From: an uncultured Clostridia bacterium
Lineage (GTDB): Bacteria; Bacillota; Clostridia; UBA1381
Reading direction: 5' to 3'
Assembly: GCA_947631085.1 (NCBI GenBank)
Contig: CANRJY010000011.1
Coordinates: 1-64,000, forward strand
DNA length: 64,000 nucleotides
Shown here: positions 1 to 8,730 of the stretch, piece by piece
Layout: every line of letters starts with the position of its first letter
Numbering within the stretch: the stretch's first letter is position 1
Notes under the pieces: generated by a model
Told to the model about the DNA's origin: nothing
Seen by the model: the letters and a program-made list of their open reading frames with translations, nothing else
Databases searched by the model: none
Translations under genes and position numbers: made by a program

Positions 1-123
1 CCGTTAGAAAAACGATGTCAGTATGTTGCTTAAAATTTAATAGTTGTACCATAGCGGTGTTTTTGTACTGTCCGTTTTTTCTGGGGCTGTTCACGCCTTC
101 GAGGTTTTTCTTCATATTAGATA

Positions 124-666
124 TTATTCCGCTGCCGGCTCCTCAGCCGTTTCTTCCGCGGGCGCTTCCGGTTCTTCTTCAACTTCCTTCTCGAACTTAA
201 CGCCCTCGATATGGATATTGACCTTGCTGACCTCGAGCCCCGTCATACTTTCAACATTCTTCTTGACATTTTCCTGAATCTCCCACGCGAGCTCGGGAAT
301 ACGCACGCCGTAATTAACGACGATATACAAATCGATCGCCGCGCTGTCATCGTTCATTTCGACCTTAACGCCCTTAGAGGTGTTCTTTTTCGCGCCGAGC
401 TTTTCCGCGATACCGCCCGCGAACGAGCTGTACATCTCGGCAACGCCTTCTATTTCCGTAGCCGCTATGCCGGCGATAGTGGTAACGACGTCAACGGAAA
501 TCTTGATATTTCCGACGCTCTCCTCCTCGGGTGTCTCTTCCGGCTCATCGATGGCGATTTCTTCGCCGTCCGAAACGACCTCTTTGATTTCCTCCGCCGC
601 TTCTTCAACAAATTCCTCGGCAGTTTCCGTAATTTCGTCTATAGTGCTCTTGATATCCTCGTCCAT
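124..666 (-). CDS. Asp23/Gls24 family envelope stress response protein
   Basis: The 180-residue product has the Asp23/Gls24 core at about residues 50-160, with the recognisable stretches ISVDVVTTIAGIAATEIEGV and LYIVVNYGVRIPELAWEIQ. The core is flanked by very acidic, Glu-rich tails at both ends, which makes this longer than the usual ~110-150 residues. Proteins of this family are small abundant cytoplasmic proteins that associate with the membrane and respond to envelope or alkaline stress in Firmicutes; the exact role here is inferred. There is no signal peptide. The start is supported by a GGGAGGT ribosome binding site 7-8 bases upstream. The gene has its own promoter and lies downstream of icd on the same strand. 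Confidence 0.9.
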   Translation of the reverse strand: MDEDIKSTIDEITETAEEFVEEAAEEIKEVVSDGEEIAIDEPEETPEEESVGNIKISVDVVTTIAGIAATEIEGVAEMYSSFAGGIAEKLGAKKNTSKGVKVEMNDDSAAIDLYIVVNYGVRIPELAWEIQENVKKNVESMTGLEVSKVNIHIEGVKFEKEVEEEPEAPAEETAEEPAAE

Positions 667-698
667 TTTGTAAACCTCCCAAATAAATATTTTATATT

Positions 699-727
699 AT
701 TATATCAGAAACGAAAAATAATCGCAA
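699..727 (-). promoter_or_regulatory. Sigma-A promoter of the Asp23 gene
   Basis: On the minus strand there is TTGCGA (722-727), a 17-base spacer and TATAAT (699-704), about 33 bases before the start codon. It is seen by eye only. Confidence 0.6.
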
Positions 728-783
728 CTGTTTTATGAAAAATATTGAAAAATTCATTTCGGGAAATTATCAAATTTCTATTC

Positions 784-1995
784 TCAAACAAGCTTGACAA
801 GCCGTTCGTTGACCGCCTTCAAAAAGCTTTCGGTATCGACCGTGCGCTTATTCTCGATTGACGAAAGCGCCGCCAGATCGCCTGTCATAACGCCCTCCTC
901 GATAGTCTGAATAGTAGCCTTTTCCAGGCTGTCAGCGAATTTCATAAGCTCCGGAAGTCCGTCAAGCTCTCCGCGTTTTCTCAGCGCGCCCGACCATGCG
1001 AAAATCGTCGCGACCGAATTGGTCGAGGTTTTCTCGCCCTTCAAATACTTATAATAATGTCGCTGCACCGTTCCGTGCGCCGCCTCGTACTCGTAAATGC
1101 CGTCCGGCGAAACGAGCACCGACGTCATCATCGCAAGCGAGCCGTACGCCGTCGCCACCATATCCGACATAACGTCGCCGTCATAATTCTTGCAGGCCCA
1201 TATGTATCCGCCCTCCGAGCGGATAACTCTCGCCACCGCGTCGTCGATAAGCGTGTAGAAATATTCAATTCCCGCCGCCTCGAATTTTTCCTTATACTCC
1301 GCGTCAAAGATATCCTGGAATATATCCTTAAATCTGTGGTCGTATTTCTTTGAAATAGTGTCCTTGGTCGCGAACCACACATCCTGCTTCGTGTCAAGCG
1401 CGTAATTAAAGCAGGCTCTCGCGAAGCTCGAAATCGAGTTATCGCGGTTATGGAGTCCCTGTATAATCCCCGGCTCACCGCTGAAATCGTATATCAGCTC
1501 GCGCTTCTCGTTTCCGTCCTTATCCGTGCAGACAAGCTCCGCCTTGCAGCCCTCGTCCACGCGCATCTCGACGTTTTTGTAAACGTCGCCGTACGCGTGA
1601 CGCGCTATGGTTATCGGCTTCGTCCACGTCGGAATATACGGCGTGATGCCCTTCACGAGGATCGGCGCGCGGAACACTGTTCCGTCGAGGATGGCTCTTA
1701 TCGTTCCGTTCGGCGATTTCCACATCTCTTTCAAGTTATATTCCGTCATTCGCGCCGCGTTCGGCGTGATCGTTGCGCATTTAACAGCCACTCCGTACTT
1801 TTTCGTGGCCTCCGCGCTTTCAACCGTAACGCGGTCGTCGGTCTCGTTTCTGTTTTCAAGTCCGAGATCGTAATATTCCGTTTTAAGATCCACATACGGC
1901 ACCAAAAGAATATCCTTGATCATCTTCCAGATTATACGCGTCATTTCGTCGCCGTCCATTTCGACGAGCGGCGTTGTCATTTTTATTTTGCTCAT
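784..1995 (-). CDS. icd: NADP-dependent isocitrate dehydrogenase
   Basis: This enzyme oxidises and decarboxylates isocitrate to 2-oxoglutarate with NADP, feeding glutamate synthesis (gdhA is at 22.6 kb). The 403-residue protein belongs to the dimeric type found in eukaryotes and some bacteria. The N-terminal [11 protein letters not shown], the substrate-binding [16 protein letters not shown], the metal-binding region around NYDGDVMSD and the cofactor loop [11 protein letters not shown] all match the human IDH1 type rather than the E. coli Icd type. A start 24 bases upstream is possible in frame. The ATG at 1995 is preferred because AGGAGG sits six bases before it. Promoter and ribosome binding site are both clear, so it is probably monocistronic. 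Confidence 0.95.
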   Translation of the reverse strand: MSKIKMTTPLVEMDGDEMTRIIWKMIKDILLVPYVDLKTEYYDLGLENRNETDDRVTVESAEATKKYGVAVKCATITPNAARMTEYNLKEMWKSPNGTIRAILDGTVFRAPILVKGITPYIPTWTKPITIARHAYGDVYKNVEMRVDEGCKAELVCTDKDGNEKRELIYDFSGEPGIIQGLHNRDNSISSFARACFNYALDTKQDVWFATKDTISKKYDHRFKDIFQDIFDAEYKEKFEAAGIEYFYTLIDDAVARVIRSEGGYIWACKNYDGDVMSDMVATAYGSLAMMTSVLVSPDGIYEYEAAHGTVQRHYYKYLKGEKTSTNSVATIFAWSGALRKRGELDGLPELMKFADSLEKATIQTIEEGVMTGDLAALSSIENKRTVDTESFLKAVNERLVKLV

Positions 1996-2062
1996 GGCGT
2001 GCCTCCTGATTTTATACATAAATTAAGGGAGTTTTATCCTCTAAAACCCCCTTGCTTTTTAT

Positions 2063-2091
2063 ATTTTAGCACACCGCGCGAAAAATGTCAA
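2063..2091 (-). promoter_or_regulatory. Sigma-A promoter of icd
   Basis: TTGACA (2086-2091), a 17-base spacer and TAAAAT (2063-2068) are read on the minus strand upstream of icd. Confidence 0.65.
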
Positions 2092-2110
2092 TATTATTTT
2101 TACACAGGGA

Positions 2111-2138
2111 AAACGGGGCGTTTTCGTCCGCCCCGTTT
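2111..2138 (-). terminator. Terminator-like hairpin at the end of the phage-like operon
   Basis: A 10-bp perfect stem (AAACGGGGCG with CGCCCCGTTT, 8-base loop) lies 10 bases after the endolysin stop codon. The T-run on the minus strand is short (TTTT), so termination strength is uncertain. It separates the phage-like cluster from icd. Confidence 0.6.
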
Positions 2139-2148
2139 CGGTTCTCCG

Positions 2149-2916
2149 TCACTTGTTAAGCTTTTTCGCGAGCCTGTAAATGACCACGCACGTCCACAGC
2201 TTATCGTAATCGAGCCCCAGCCCGTCGCCGGTGCCCTGCACGATACCGCTGTCCACGCACCACTGCACCGCCTCGCGCGCCCATTCGGGCATGTTGGAGT
2301 CGATATAGTTGTATATCATGGGATTTTCAAGCTTTTTAAGCCTGTCGTCAAGCTCTCTGTACTGCTCCATCGTCATTCCTCCTTCATTCGCCGCGGCGGC
2401 CCTTCCGGTGATACCTTCAAATATGGCTTCCGCGATTTTTTCCGCTCCCGTTTCATTATAGAGCGCCGCGTCGGACGGCGTATCGACAAAGCACACCTCG
2501 ACAAGCATGGCGGGAGCGTCGGTATGCCTTATCACATACAGATTTGACCCGTCCTTGACGCCCCTGTTTACAAATCCGAGCTTCGCCATCTCCTCGAGCG
2601 TCCTCTCCGCCTGCGGAAGCTTCCTTCCGTCGTAGGTGAACACCTCGCAGCCCTTACCGCCGCCGGAATTAAGATGGATCGAAACAAACAGATCCAATTT
2701 CCGCGCGTTCGCCATGCTGCATATCTTCCTGAGATTTTCCGTAACAGACTCCGCCCTGTCATTCGTGCAGTCAATAACGGTATCGCCTGCCTCCCTCAGG
2801 AGCTTCATAAGCGCGTATCCGACGCGCCTCGTCTCGTCGCTTTCGTTCAGAATACCGACCGCCCCGCTCCCGATTGTGCCGCTCACCGTATGACCGCAGT
2901 TAACTCCTATTATCAT
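2149..2916 (-). CDS. Phage endolysin: N-acetylmuramoyl-L-alanine amidase (Amidase_3)
   Basis: It cleaves the bond between MurNAc and L-alanine in peptidoglycan and serves as the lysis enzyme of the phage-like cluster. The zinc amidase domain covers residues 1-175, with His9 (GVNCGH), Glu25 (ILNESDETR), His in SIHLNSGGG near residue 80 and the catalytic Glu in MLVEVCFVD. The C-terminal ~50 residues (YIDSNMPEWAREAVQWCVDSG) are a wall-binding module often attached to clostridial phage amidases. There is no signal peptide, so export needs the holin encoded just upstream. The start overlaps the holin gene by 17 bases and has AAAGGAGG in front. Confidence 0.92.
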   Translation of the reverse strand: MIIGVNCGHTVSGTIGSGAVGILNESDETRRVGYALMKLLREAGDTVIDCTNDRAESVTENLRKICSMANARKLDLFVSIHLNSGGGKGCEVFTYDGRKLPQAERTLEEMAKLGFVNRGVKDGSNLYVIRHTDAPAMLVEVCFVDTPSDAALYNETGAEKIAEAIFEGITGRAAAANEGGMTMEQYRELDDRLKKLENPMIYNYIDSNMPEWAREAVQWCVDSGIVQGTGDGLGLDYDKLWTCVVIYRLAKKLNK

Positions 2917-3319
2917 CCTCGCTGCCTCCTTTACCGCGTATCTGCAATAAAATATCCTTTATAACGGGCGGCATGTTCGGGGAGATTTCCGCCGCGTTCT
3001 CCAATATGGAAATTCCTTCGTTCGCCGTGTAGAACATAATAACGATTTCGCGCACCGCTATATCCGCGCCGATGATTTTCTCTATCGCCGCGGCAGCCGC
3101 GACCATCACGAGTATAACTATCTTTTTGAGAATACCCCGATAACCCGTATAGCTCGAAAGCTCTTTTTTGTAAACCGCCTTTGAGATACCGGTGACATAA
3201 TCGAGTCCCATCAGCACCAGCAGCGCCGCGAACGCCGCGTCCCGGCAGCCGAACAGCTTCACGCATATACCGCCCGCGATTCCGGCGCATATGCTCGCAA
3301 AATTAAAAATTCTTTCCAT
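2900..3319 (-). CDS. Phage holin (Phage_holin_4 / TcdE-like)
   Basis: The 139-residue protein has several hydrophobic segments (about residues 12-40 and 65-85). It carries the Phage_holin_4_1 features GLDYVTGISKA, YRGILKKI and ENAAEI followed by a proline-rich turn. Holins of this family form membrane lesions that release the endolysin. The gene directly precedes and overlaps the amidase gene, the usual holin-endolysin cassette. GGGAGG precedes the start. Confidence 0.9.
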   Translation of the reverse strand: MERIFNFASICAGIAGGICVKLFGCRDAAFAALLVLMGLDYVTGISKAVYKKELSSYTGYRGILKKIVILVMVAAAAAIEKIIGADIAVREIVIMFYTANEGISILENAAEISPNMPPVIKDILLQIRGKGGSEDDNRS

Positions 3320-3370
3320 TTTTTACCTCCCTTCTGTATTATATGCTTATACCGCGCCTAAGCGCCAATC

Positions 3371-4645
3371 CTACTGCTCCTCCAGCAGCACCCTTTTTCC
3401 TCCGATATAAAGCTCGCCGTCTCTGACCTCCACCGCCAGTCCGTTAAGCGCGCTCACGCTCAGCCTGCCGCTGAAGGTGCTCACTCCGTCTGCGTCCGTC
3501 CGTATGCCGTTAACTCTGACATTCCCGTAAATACGATCCGAGCGCACCTTGCCGGCGTTCGTGGAAACTCTTTTGTAGCTCGCCCCGAGCTTTCCCATCT
3601 GACTGAGATAGAAAAACAGATCCTTTTTGACCGAGCCGACCGTAATAACGGAAGGCTCAGCCTCATACGGATATTCCTCGATTCGTATAACACGCTCATA
3701 AATACGGCTCCCCCTGTCCTCAACGAGAACCCCGTCGCCGATTTCAAGCTTTTCCAAGCCGCCGTATTCCGACAGCTTTCCCAAATCCGTAACATTTCCC
3801 GAAACGCTTATTTTCGGCACGTCGATGCGCTCCGGATTATCCGCGCTCATCTCCCATTCGGCGCGCGCCATGATTTTCTCGGGCTCCGTATACTCGCTGT
3901 AGTCCTTAAAGCCCTCACGCACTCCGTAAACGCCGATATTTTCGCTGTCCACATACTGCACTCCGCCGTTGACGCTGCCGATGTGCATATCGTCCTTCCC
4001 GTAAGGATAAAGCCGCGTCACGATATCGGAAATATCGCGCTCGACGGATATCGACGCCATATTTTTCCCGATACCGAGCCGCACGCCCGTATCCCTTCCG
4101 ATACGCTCCACAAGCGCGACAGAGTAATTATCCGCGTAAAGCTCGCCCTTGCCGCAGCACGAGCGCACATTTTCAACCGCGTCGAGCAGGTTGAGCTTGT
4201 CCGACGAGAAAAAATCTATCAAAAACCCGTCGTCCCCAACCCATTTCATACCCTTTTTCTCAAGCTCGGCGGCGGTGAGCAGCCGGAATTGACTTCCGGC
4301 TGCCGCGTACGCGATAACATCCTTTGGCGCGATGCCCATCATATCGGGAATATTCTGTATATGAACGGTTTTTGCGTCCACGCGGCTCACATGCGATGCA
4401 AAAACCGAAATTCCTTTTTGCGGGTCAAACGCCGTCTTAATGATTCTGAACGCCTGACCCTCGCAGACGGCTATCCTGTTCTCCCGAATAAGCTCCGCCT
4501 TACCCGAAACAGGCGGATATGTAAATTCGAGAGTGTAATCGCCGTTGATTTCGTGAACGGTTTTAACGCCCAGCGCCTCCGAGAGAACCGCCATGCAGCC
4601 CTTATCAAAGACCTCGCTGTCAAATTCAAACAGTCTAAGCGTCAT
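3371..4645 (-). CDS. Phage tail endopeptidase / tail-associated protein (Tal-like)
   Basis: The 424-residue protein resembles the prophage tail endopeptidase family (minor structural protein N-terminal region), with an opening MTLRLFEFDS and the segments INGDYTLEFTYP and DISDIVTRLYPYG. It should sit at the tail tip below Dit. The C-terminus (IYGNVRVNGIRTDADGV) is short, and no further fibre, lysozyme or receptor-binding domain follows. The start at 4645 is preferred over an in-frame start 48 bases upstream because it lies just inside the end of the Dit gene (11-base overlap) with GGGGTG in front. The absence of a separate receptor-binding gene downstream is notable. Confidence 0.82.
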   Translation of the reverse strand: MTLRLFEFDSEVFDKGCMAVLSEALGVKTVHEINGDYTLEFTYPPVSGKAELIRENRIAVCEGQAFRIIKTAFDPQKGISVFASHVSRVDAKTVHIQNIPDMMGIAPKDVIAYAAAGSQFRLLTAAELEKKGMKWVGDDGFLIDFFSSDKLNLLDAVENVRSCCGKGELYADNYSVALVERIGRDTGVRLGIGKNMASISVERDISDIVTRLYPYGKDDMHIGSVNGGVQYVDSENIGVYGVREGFKDYSEYTEPEKIMARAEWEMSADNPERIDVPKISVSGNVTDLGKLSEYGGLEKLEIGDGVLVEDRGSRIYERVIRIEEYPYEAEPSVITVGSVKKDLFFYLSQMGKLGASYKRVSTNAGKVRSDRIYGNVRVNGIRTDADGVSTFSGRLSVSALNGLAVEVRDGELYIGGKRVLLEEQ

Positions 4646-5498
4646 AATCACCCCATTCCATGAAATCAAAATCATAAACGCAGCACGGTTCATATTCCAC
4701 CGTCATAACCGCGTCCGCGTCGATTATAACCGCAAAATCCGAAGCTTCGTCATACGGCAGCTCAAAAAAACCGCCCTTCATGCATCCTATCAAGCTGTTT
4801 CCGCTCCCATCGGTAACGGTCTGCCTTTCGCAGTCGATAACGATTTCGCGCGAGCGCGCGCCCGACAGGGCGAACAGCGCCCCGTTGACCGTCATGGAAA
4901 GCTCGTTTATTTCGGCGTCGCTTACAAACCGTATCACCGGTCTTACATACCACGTTCCGATATTATCCACGTCAAACGAGCTGAACCCCGCCGCGCAGTC
5001 AAACGTAAAGCAGGCCCTTACGTCGAGCGGGATAGGGCTTTCCAGCCGGCACCGCGTCCCTATCGGTATTCCGTTCATGGTGTCAAACACCGTCCTGCTG
5101 AACGGCGACACGCGCATCACCGCCGTAAGAGCCGCCTTATGTCCGGTGAGCTCCGGCATAAACCCGATTTCCGACAAAGCCGCCGCCCGCCATTTCACAT
5201 GCGGCATATCGTCGAATATCAAATCGCCCCTGCCGGTGAGCCAGCGCGCGATTTTTGAAATTTTCAGCTCCAGCCGATACAGATTTTCCGCTCCGACCTG
5301 CAGCTCCAATTCAAATATCCTGTCGTTGTAAAAATACCTGCCGTACGGATTAGCCTCCGAAAAATCATAGCTCCCGTCCGCCGCAAGCGCCTCCGCAAAC
5401 ACCGTTTTCGCCTCCGGACGTATAGGCCTCGACCGCGTCCTGACCACCGCCCCGAAATCGTCCGAGTGTTTTCCTTTAAAAGTAAATCCGCATTTCAT
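4635..5498 (-). CDS. Phage distal tail protein (Dit, siphovirus tail component)
   Basis: The 287-residue protein has the start typical of siphovirus tail component proteins (MKCGFTFKGKHSDDFG, then RPIRPEAK and FELELQV). Dit forms the hexameric hub joining the tail tube to the tip. It sits between the tape measure and Tal genes, the invariant place for Dit. The ATG at 5498 has GGAGG ten bases upstream. A TTG eight codons earlier overlaps the tape measure stop but lacks its own ribosome binding site, so it is less likely. Confidence 0.85.
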   Translation of the reverse strand: MKCGFTFKGKHSDDFGAVVRTRSRPIRPEAKTVFAEALAADGSYDFSEANPYGRYFYNDRIFELELQVGAENLYRLELKISKIARWLTGRGDLIFDDMPHVKWRAAALSEIGFMPELTGHKAALTAVMRVSPFSRTVFDTMNGIPIGTRCRLESPIPLDVRACFTFDCAAGFSSFDVDNIGTWYVRPVIRFVSDAEINELSMTVNGALFALSGARSREIVIDCERQTVTDGSGNSLIGCMKGGFFELPYDEASDFAVIIDADAVMTVEYEPCCVYDFDFMEWGDYDA

Positions 5499-5518
5499 TC
5501 GCTCATAACCTCCGCAAA

Positions 5519-7267
5519 TCAATAGTAAGCGCCGCGCGCCATAGCCGAACCGCCGCGCGAGATAAGGCTTTTTATCATAACGCCGTCCGCCGCGGTAACA
5601 TTGATGGTGCGTCTGTCCGAATAAGTGGTAGAGCCGAAATCCTTGGAATTAATAGCGTTGACGACGCTCGCCGCGATGCTTCGCATAATATCCTGCACGC
5701 CCGACAAACCCGCGTTGATACTCTCGACAACCCCCTCGACATTAATTCCGGAATCCTTTATCACCGCGATCATGGCGTTTTTGTTATTCTCCATGACCTC
5801 GTAATCCTCCCGCAGCGCCGCGATAACGGAATTATTCTCCCGTTCGAGCCTGTACATTTCCTCCTCGCGCCGCAGCTTCTTCATCTGCTCCTGCAATTCG
5901 CGGTAGCGCGCCTGTCCTCTCTCCGTAACGGCGTTCCTGTACGCGTCGAGACCGCGCCCCGTCTCGGCGATATCCGCGCGCCTGTCCTCGGCGTCCCACC
6001 TGTCTTTTAGCGCCTTCTCCTCGTTTTCGAAAGCTTCCTCCGCGCGCTTTATATAGTCCTTCTGCGCCGACAGAAGCTCGTCCGCGCCGTCAAGAAGCGC
6101 CTCGTTTTCAGCTTTTCGCACCGCCTCGCGCTCGTCCGCGAGAGCGTTCTCGATTCCGCGTATCCCCTCGCAGTATTCGCGCAGAGATATAATACCATTC
6201 GCGTAATATTCCTCGGTATACGCGCGCATACGCTCAAGACCGGCGATATACTCCTCCGAGCTGAGATCGTTATATCCGCGCTCCTGTTCGAGCCAGTCAT
6301 AGGAATTATCGAGCCGCGCCCGATACATCTCGGAGCCTATCTCCTCAATGGTGTCGCAGTATTCCTTCCAAGTGATAACGCCATCCTCGAAATACCCGAG
6401 ATTCCTCTCCCGAACGCGCTCAAACGAATCCACAGGGCTGTCCCCGTTGATCCAAAAATCGTTAAAATACGCTCTGTCCTTAAGATATTCCACAGACTCC
6501 TCATTAAGCTCGTCCGCGATTTTGCGCGTCAGCGAAAAGATATTTTCCTCGATATCCTCCGCGTCCGCCAGATTTTCCGTAAACCGCGCCGACAGCTCCG
6601 CCCAGCGTTCCAGCTCCTCCGCGTTTGTGACCGCGCGCGATTTTGTATAATGCCGGATATCCGCCTCCGCGATTTTAAACTCATCCGAATTATCCTTTCC
6701 TCCGGCATAATTCGGTATCCCGAGCGCGGTCATGATAGAGCGCGTCTGCGCCGCCGTATACACCCGCGCTCCTTTCGAAAGCGGCAGCACCACGTCTCTC
6801 CCCTCGGGAATAAACGCCATGCCCCTGTCCACGATCATTTCTCTCGGGTCGCTAACGCCGCGCTCGTCGTTAACAAGAGCCAAACCGCCCTCGAAGCTTT
6901 TCGTTCCGCGCGCCTTCGGTCTCGCGCCCGTAGTGACGTAATTTACCGAAATAGTGACGGTTTTACCCCTCACGCTCGCTATGTTCGCCTTCGCGCTCGC
7001 CACGGCGGGACCCGTATTATCGACCGCGCTGAGCATCGCTCTCCCGACGAGCCCCGAAAAAGCCGTAACCGCCGCCGAAGCGCCGCGCACGGTTTCCGTC
7101 GCGTTATCCACCGCGGTAATGGTGACGGACGCGTTAAATCCGTCCAGTCCCCTGACCGCCTCCGCCGCCGTTTCGAGCGAGGCAAGCCCCGCTTTCGCGC
7201 TTTCGACCGCCCCGAGCAGCCCCGAGGCGTCTCCGTTGATGCTGACCGTCAAGCCGGCAGCTTCCAT
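5519..7267 (-). CDS. Phage tail tape measure protein (short)
   Basis: The 582-residue protein follows the frameshifted chaperone pair, as tape measures do. Residues ~130-175 carry a tape-measure signature (LALVNDERGVSDPREMIVDR then VVLPLSKGARVY). Residues ~200-500 are almost wholly charged alpha-helix, including repeats around YFEDGVITWKEYC and YANGIISLREYC. By the usual ~1.5 A per residue relation the tail would be under 90 nm, which is short for a siphovirus; this is an inference. No lytic transglycosylase or peptidase domain was seen. The ATG at 7267 has GGGAGGTGG in front; an in-frame start three codons earlier overlaps the ribosome binding site. Confidence 0.85.
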   Translation of the reverse strand: MEAAGLTVSINGDASGLLGAVESAKAGLASLETAAEAVRGLDGFNASVTITAVDNATETVRGASAAVTAFSGLVGRAMLSAVDNTGPAVASAKANIASVRGKTVTISVNYVTTGARPKARGTKSFEGGLALVNDERGVSDPREMIVDRGMAFIPEGRDVVLPLSKGARVYTAAQTRSIMTALGIPNYAGGKDNSDEFKIAEADIRHYTKSRAVTNAEELERWAELSARFTENLADAEDIEENIFSLTRKIADELNEESVEYLKDRAYFNDFWINGDSPVDSFERVRERNLGYFEDGVITWKEYCDTIEEIGSEMYRARLDNSYDWLEQERGYNDLSSEEYIAGLERMRAYTEEYYANGIISLREYCEGIRGIENALADEREAVRKAENEALLDGADELLSAQKDYIKRAEEAFENEEKALKDRWDAEDRRADIAETGRGLDAYRNAVTERGQARYRELQEQMKKLRREEEMYRLERENNSVIAALREDYEVMENNKNAMIAVIKDSGINVEGVVESINAGLSGVQDIMRSIAASVVNAINSKDFGSTTYSDRRTINVTAADGVMIKSLISRGGSAMARGAYY

Positions 7268-7294
7268 AAAAACCACCTCCCGTATTCAATTTTC

Positions 7295-7743
7295 CTATAC
7301 ATCATAAAGCATTTTAAGATGCTCGTTTTCTTCAAAATCCGCGCCGTTGTCCAGGCTGTCAAGCATGTCAAACATCACCCACGGATTTTGCCGCCCGACA
7401 GAGTCGGGCAGGAGACGGTGATTGCGGAACAGGACGGCGTAAATATCCCGCAGTCTGCCGCCTCCTCCCGACCCTACTCGTTTTTTGACGAGAGCGCGTC
7501 GGCGTAGAAGCCCCAAAGCTCGATGCAAAGCCGCGCGCGCTCCTTGAAATCGAGCGCGTCGATAACGTCCTGAGTGGCGTCCGTACCCTCGAATATGTAA
7601 TCCACCGCATCGCGGCAGATATTGAGCGGGCCTCTCTTGTCCCTGTCGTTGTGCGCATCGTTTATAACGCACATAGTCTCAAAGTCAAACGGCTTGGAAA
7701 TATACTTCTTGTTCCCGACCGTAAAAGTCAAAGTATGCTGCAT
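7295..7743 (-). CDS. Tail assembly chaperone, -1 frameshift fusion product
   Basis: If ribosomes slip back one base at 7480-7486, translation of the 89-residue chaperone continues into a second frame. That adds about 62 residues (RVGSGGGGRLRDIYAVLF up to a stop at 7295). The second frame has no start of its own near the junction and reads through hydrophobic, protein-like sequence. This matches the G/GT arrangement of lambda and of most siphoviruses, in which both products guide tail tube assembly around the tape measure. The tape measure gene follows 27 bases downstream. Confidence 0.85.
7474..7743 (-). CDS. Tail assembly chaperone (short, unshifted form)
   Basis: The 89-residue product opens with MQHTLTFTVGNKKYISKPFD and contains ELWGFYADAL near its end. 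Its size and place between the tail tube and tape measure genes identify it as the first tail chaperone (G-like). The frame ends at TAG (7474-7476), two codons after the slippery heptamer. The start has AAGGGAG six bases upstream. Confidence 0.87.
   Translation of the reverse strand: MQHTLTFTVGNKKYISKPFDFETMCVINDAHNDRDKRGPLNICRDAVDYIFEGTDATQDVIDALDFKERARLCIELWGFYADALSSKNE
7480..7486 (-). promoter_or_regulatory. Slippery heptamer A AAA AAC for -1 ribosomal frameshifting
   Basis: Reading the minus strand in the chaperone frame gives TCA AAA AAC GAG TAG. The heptamer is in the correct register (X XXY YYZ) for a simultaneous slip to AAA AAA CGA GTA. The shifted frame stays open for 62 codons. 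Confidence 0.88.
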
Positions 7744-7773
7744 ATTATTCTCCCTTCGTTAAGCCAAACGCAA

Positions 7774-8373
7774 TTATTCTCCGGTGGGATACCACGTCAT
7801 ATCGGAAAACCATTTTTCTTCCAGTGTTTCCTTCGTGACCGTCTCCGGCAAATCACTCTCGTCGATATACGAATAGTATTTGCCGTCTTTCTCCCTCTGC
7901 ACAGCCGTATATGTAGCCTTCGCGGTCTGCTTTTCTATGCTTCCGTTCGAGGGCTTCGTCTTTCCGCCGACGTTCGAGGCAAAGCTGTAGCTGCCCTTAT
8001 AATATCTGACATATCTGTACGACCCGTCCGACTTCATGATTCTCCACGCAACGCCGAAGTAAACCGTCTTAATATCGTTTCCGACCTCAACAAGACCGTC
8101 TTTCATATCAAGTCCTCTCCACGCCGCGTCCACAGCGGGCGGAATGTCGGCGTTTGTAATATCGTGACCTATCTTCTCGATATAACTCGTAGTCTCATAC
8201 GCGCCGTTGTCCGCGTCGAAAACGTCGTTTCCGCCCGTATCCGTAGGCACGATTTCCACAATACCTCTGAGGCTCTGCGCCTCGCCGTACGTCGTGCCGT
8301 CCGCGTTATCGTCCGTCACCTTAAAAAAGGTATACTTATCCACGCCAATAGTAGGCAAAGGTTTTTTATTCAT
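7774..8373 (-). CDS. Phage major tail (tube) protein, phi13 type
   Basis: The 199-residue protein begins with MNKKPLPTIGVDKYTFFKV and continues with PTDTGGNDVFDADNGAYE. This layout is typical of phi13-family major tail proteins, which polymerise into the tail tube. It is followed by the chaperone and tape measure genes. AGGAGG lies seven bases before the start, and the start overlaps the stop codon of the upstream gene. Confidence 0.88.
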   Translation of the reverse strand: MNKKPLPTIGVDKYTFFKVTDDNADGTTYGEAQSLRGIVEIVPTDTGGNDVFDADNGAYETTSYIEKIGHDITNADIPPAVDAAWRGLDMKDGLVEVGNDIKTVYFGVAWRIMKSDGSYRYVRYYKGSYSFASNVGGKTKPSNGSIEKQTAKATYTAVQREKDGKYYSYIDESDLPETVTKETLEEKWFSDMTWYPTGE

Positions 8374-8729
8374 AATTTTTCCTCCTGTATAACAAATGAT
8401 TTATTATATCTCATCGTCCGGTGATACGCCCGCTCTCCGGACTGCTTCGGTATATCCATAGAAAACTGTCTGCTCCAGCCGTCCGCCGTGAGAAGCCCGT
8501 TGATTTCCTCGGCGATTTTCGCGCACTCCTCCGGCACGGCGCACCATATGTCGATCTGCGCCGCTCCGTCCTGAATAAGCTCCTCGTTATCGCATACCAT
8601 ACCCATGCACTCGGTAAGATTATAGTAGCTCACCGCCGGCAGCCTGTTAAATCCCGACGGATGCTGATACACAAGCGGACAACTCAGCTCCGCAAGCGAT
8701 TTTTTCAATTCGGCATTAAAATCAACCAT
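8370..8729 (-). CDS. Phage tail terminator / tail completion protein (putative)
   Basis: This 119-residue protein (MVDFNAELKKSLAEL, VYQHPSGFNRLPAVSYY) has the size and place of a tail terminator, between the gp10-like gene and the tail tube gene. In other siphoviruses the protein in this slot caps the tail tube and joins it to the head. The function is assigned from position and general fold features, not from a diagnostic motif. GGGAGG precedes the start, and its stop overlaps the next start. Confidence 0.68.
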   Translation of the reverse strand: MVDFNAELKKSLAELSCPLVYQHPSGFNRLPAVSYYNLTECMGMVCDNEELIQDGAAQIDIWCAVPEECAKIAEEINGLLTADGWSRQFSMDIPKQSGERAYHRTMRYNKSFVIQEEKL

Positions 8730-8730
8730 A

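Noticed and set aside
1450-2547. A 365-codon open frame on the plus strand across icd and the amidase gene
   Set aside because: It is antisense to two well-supported genes, arises from GC-rich codons, and has no ribosome binding site.
6650-7507. A 285-codon plus-strand open frame opposite the tape measure gene
   Set aside because: Arg/His-rich shadow of a real gene with no start signal.
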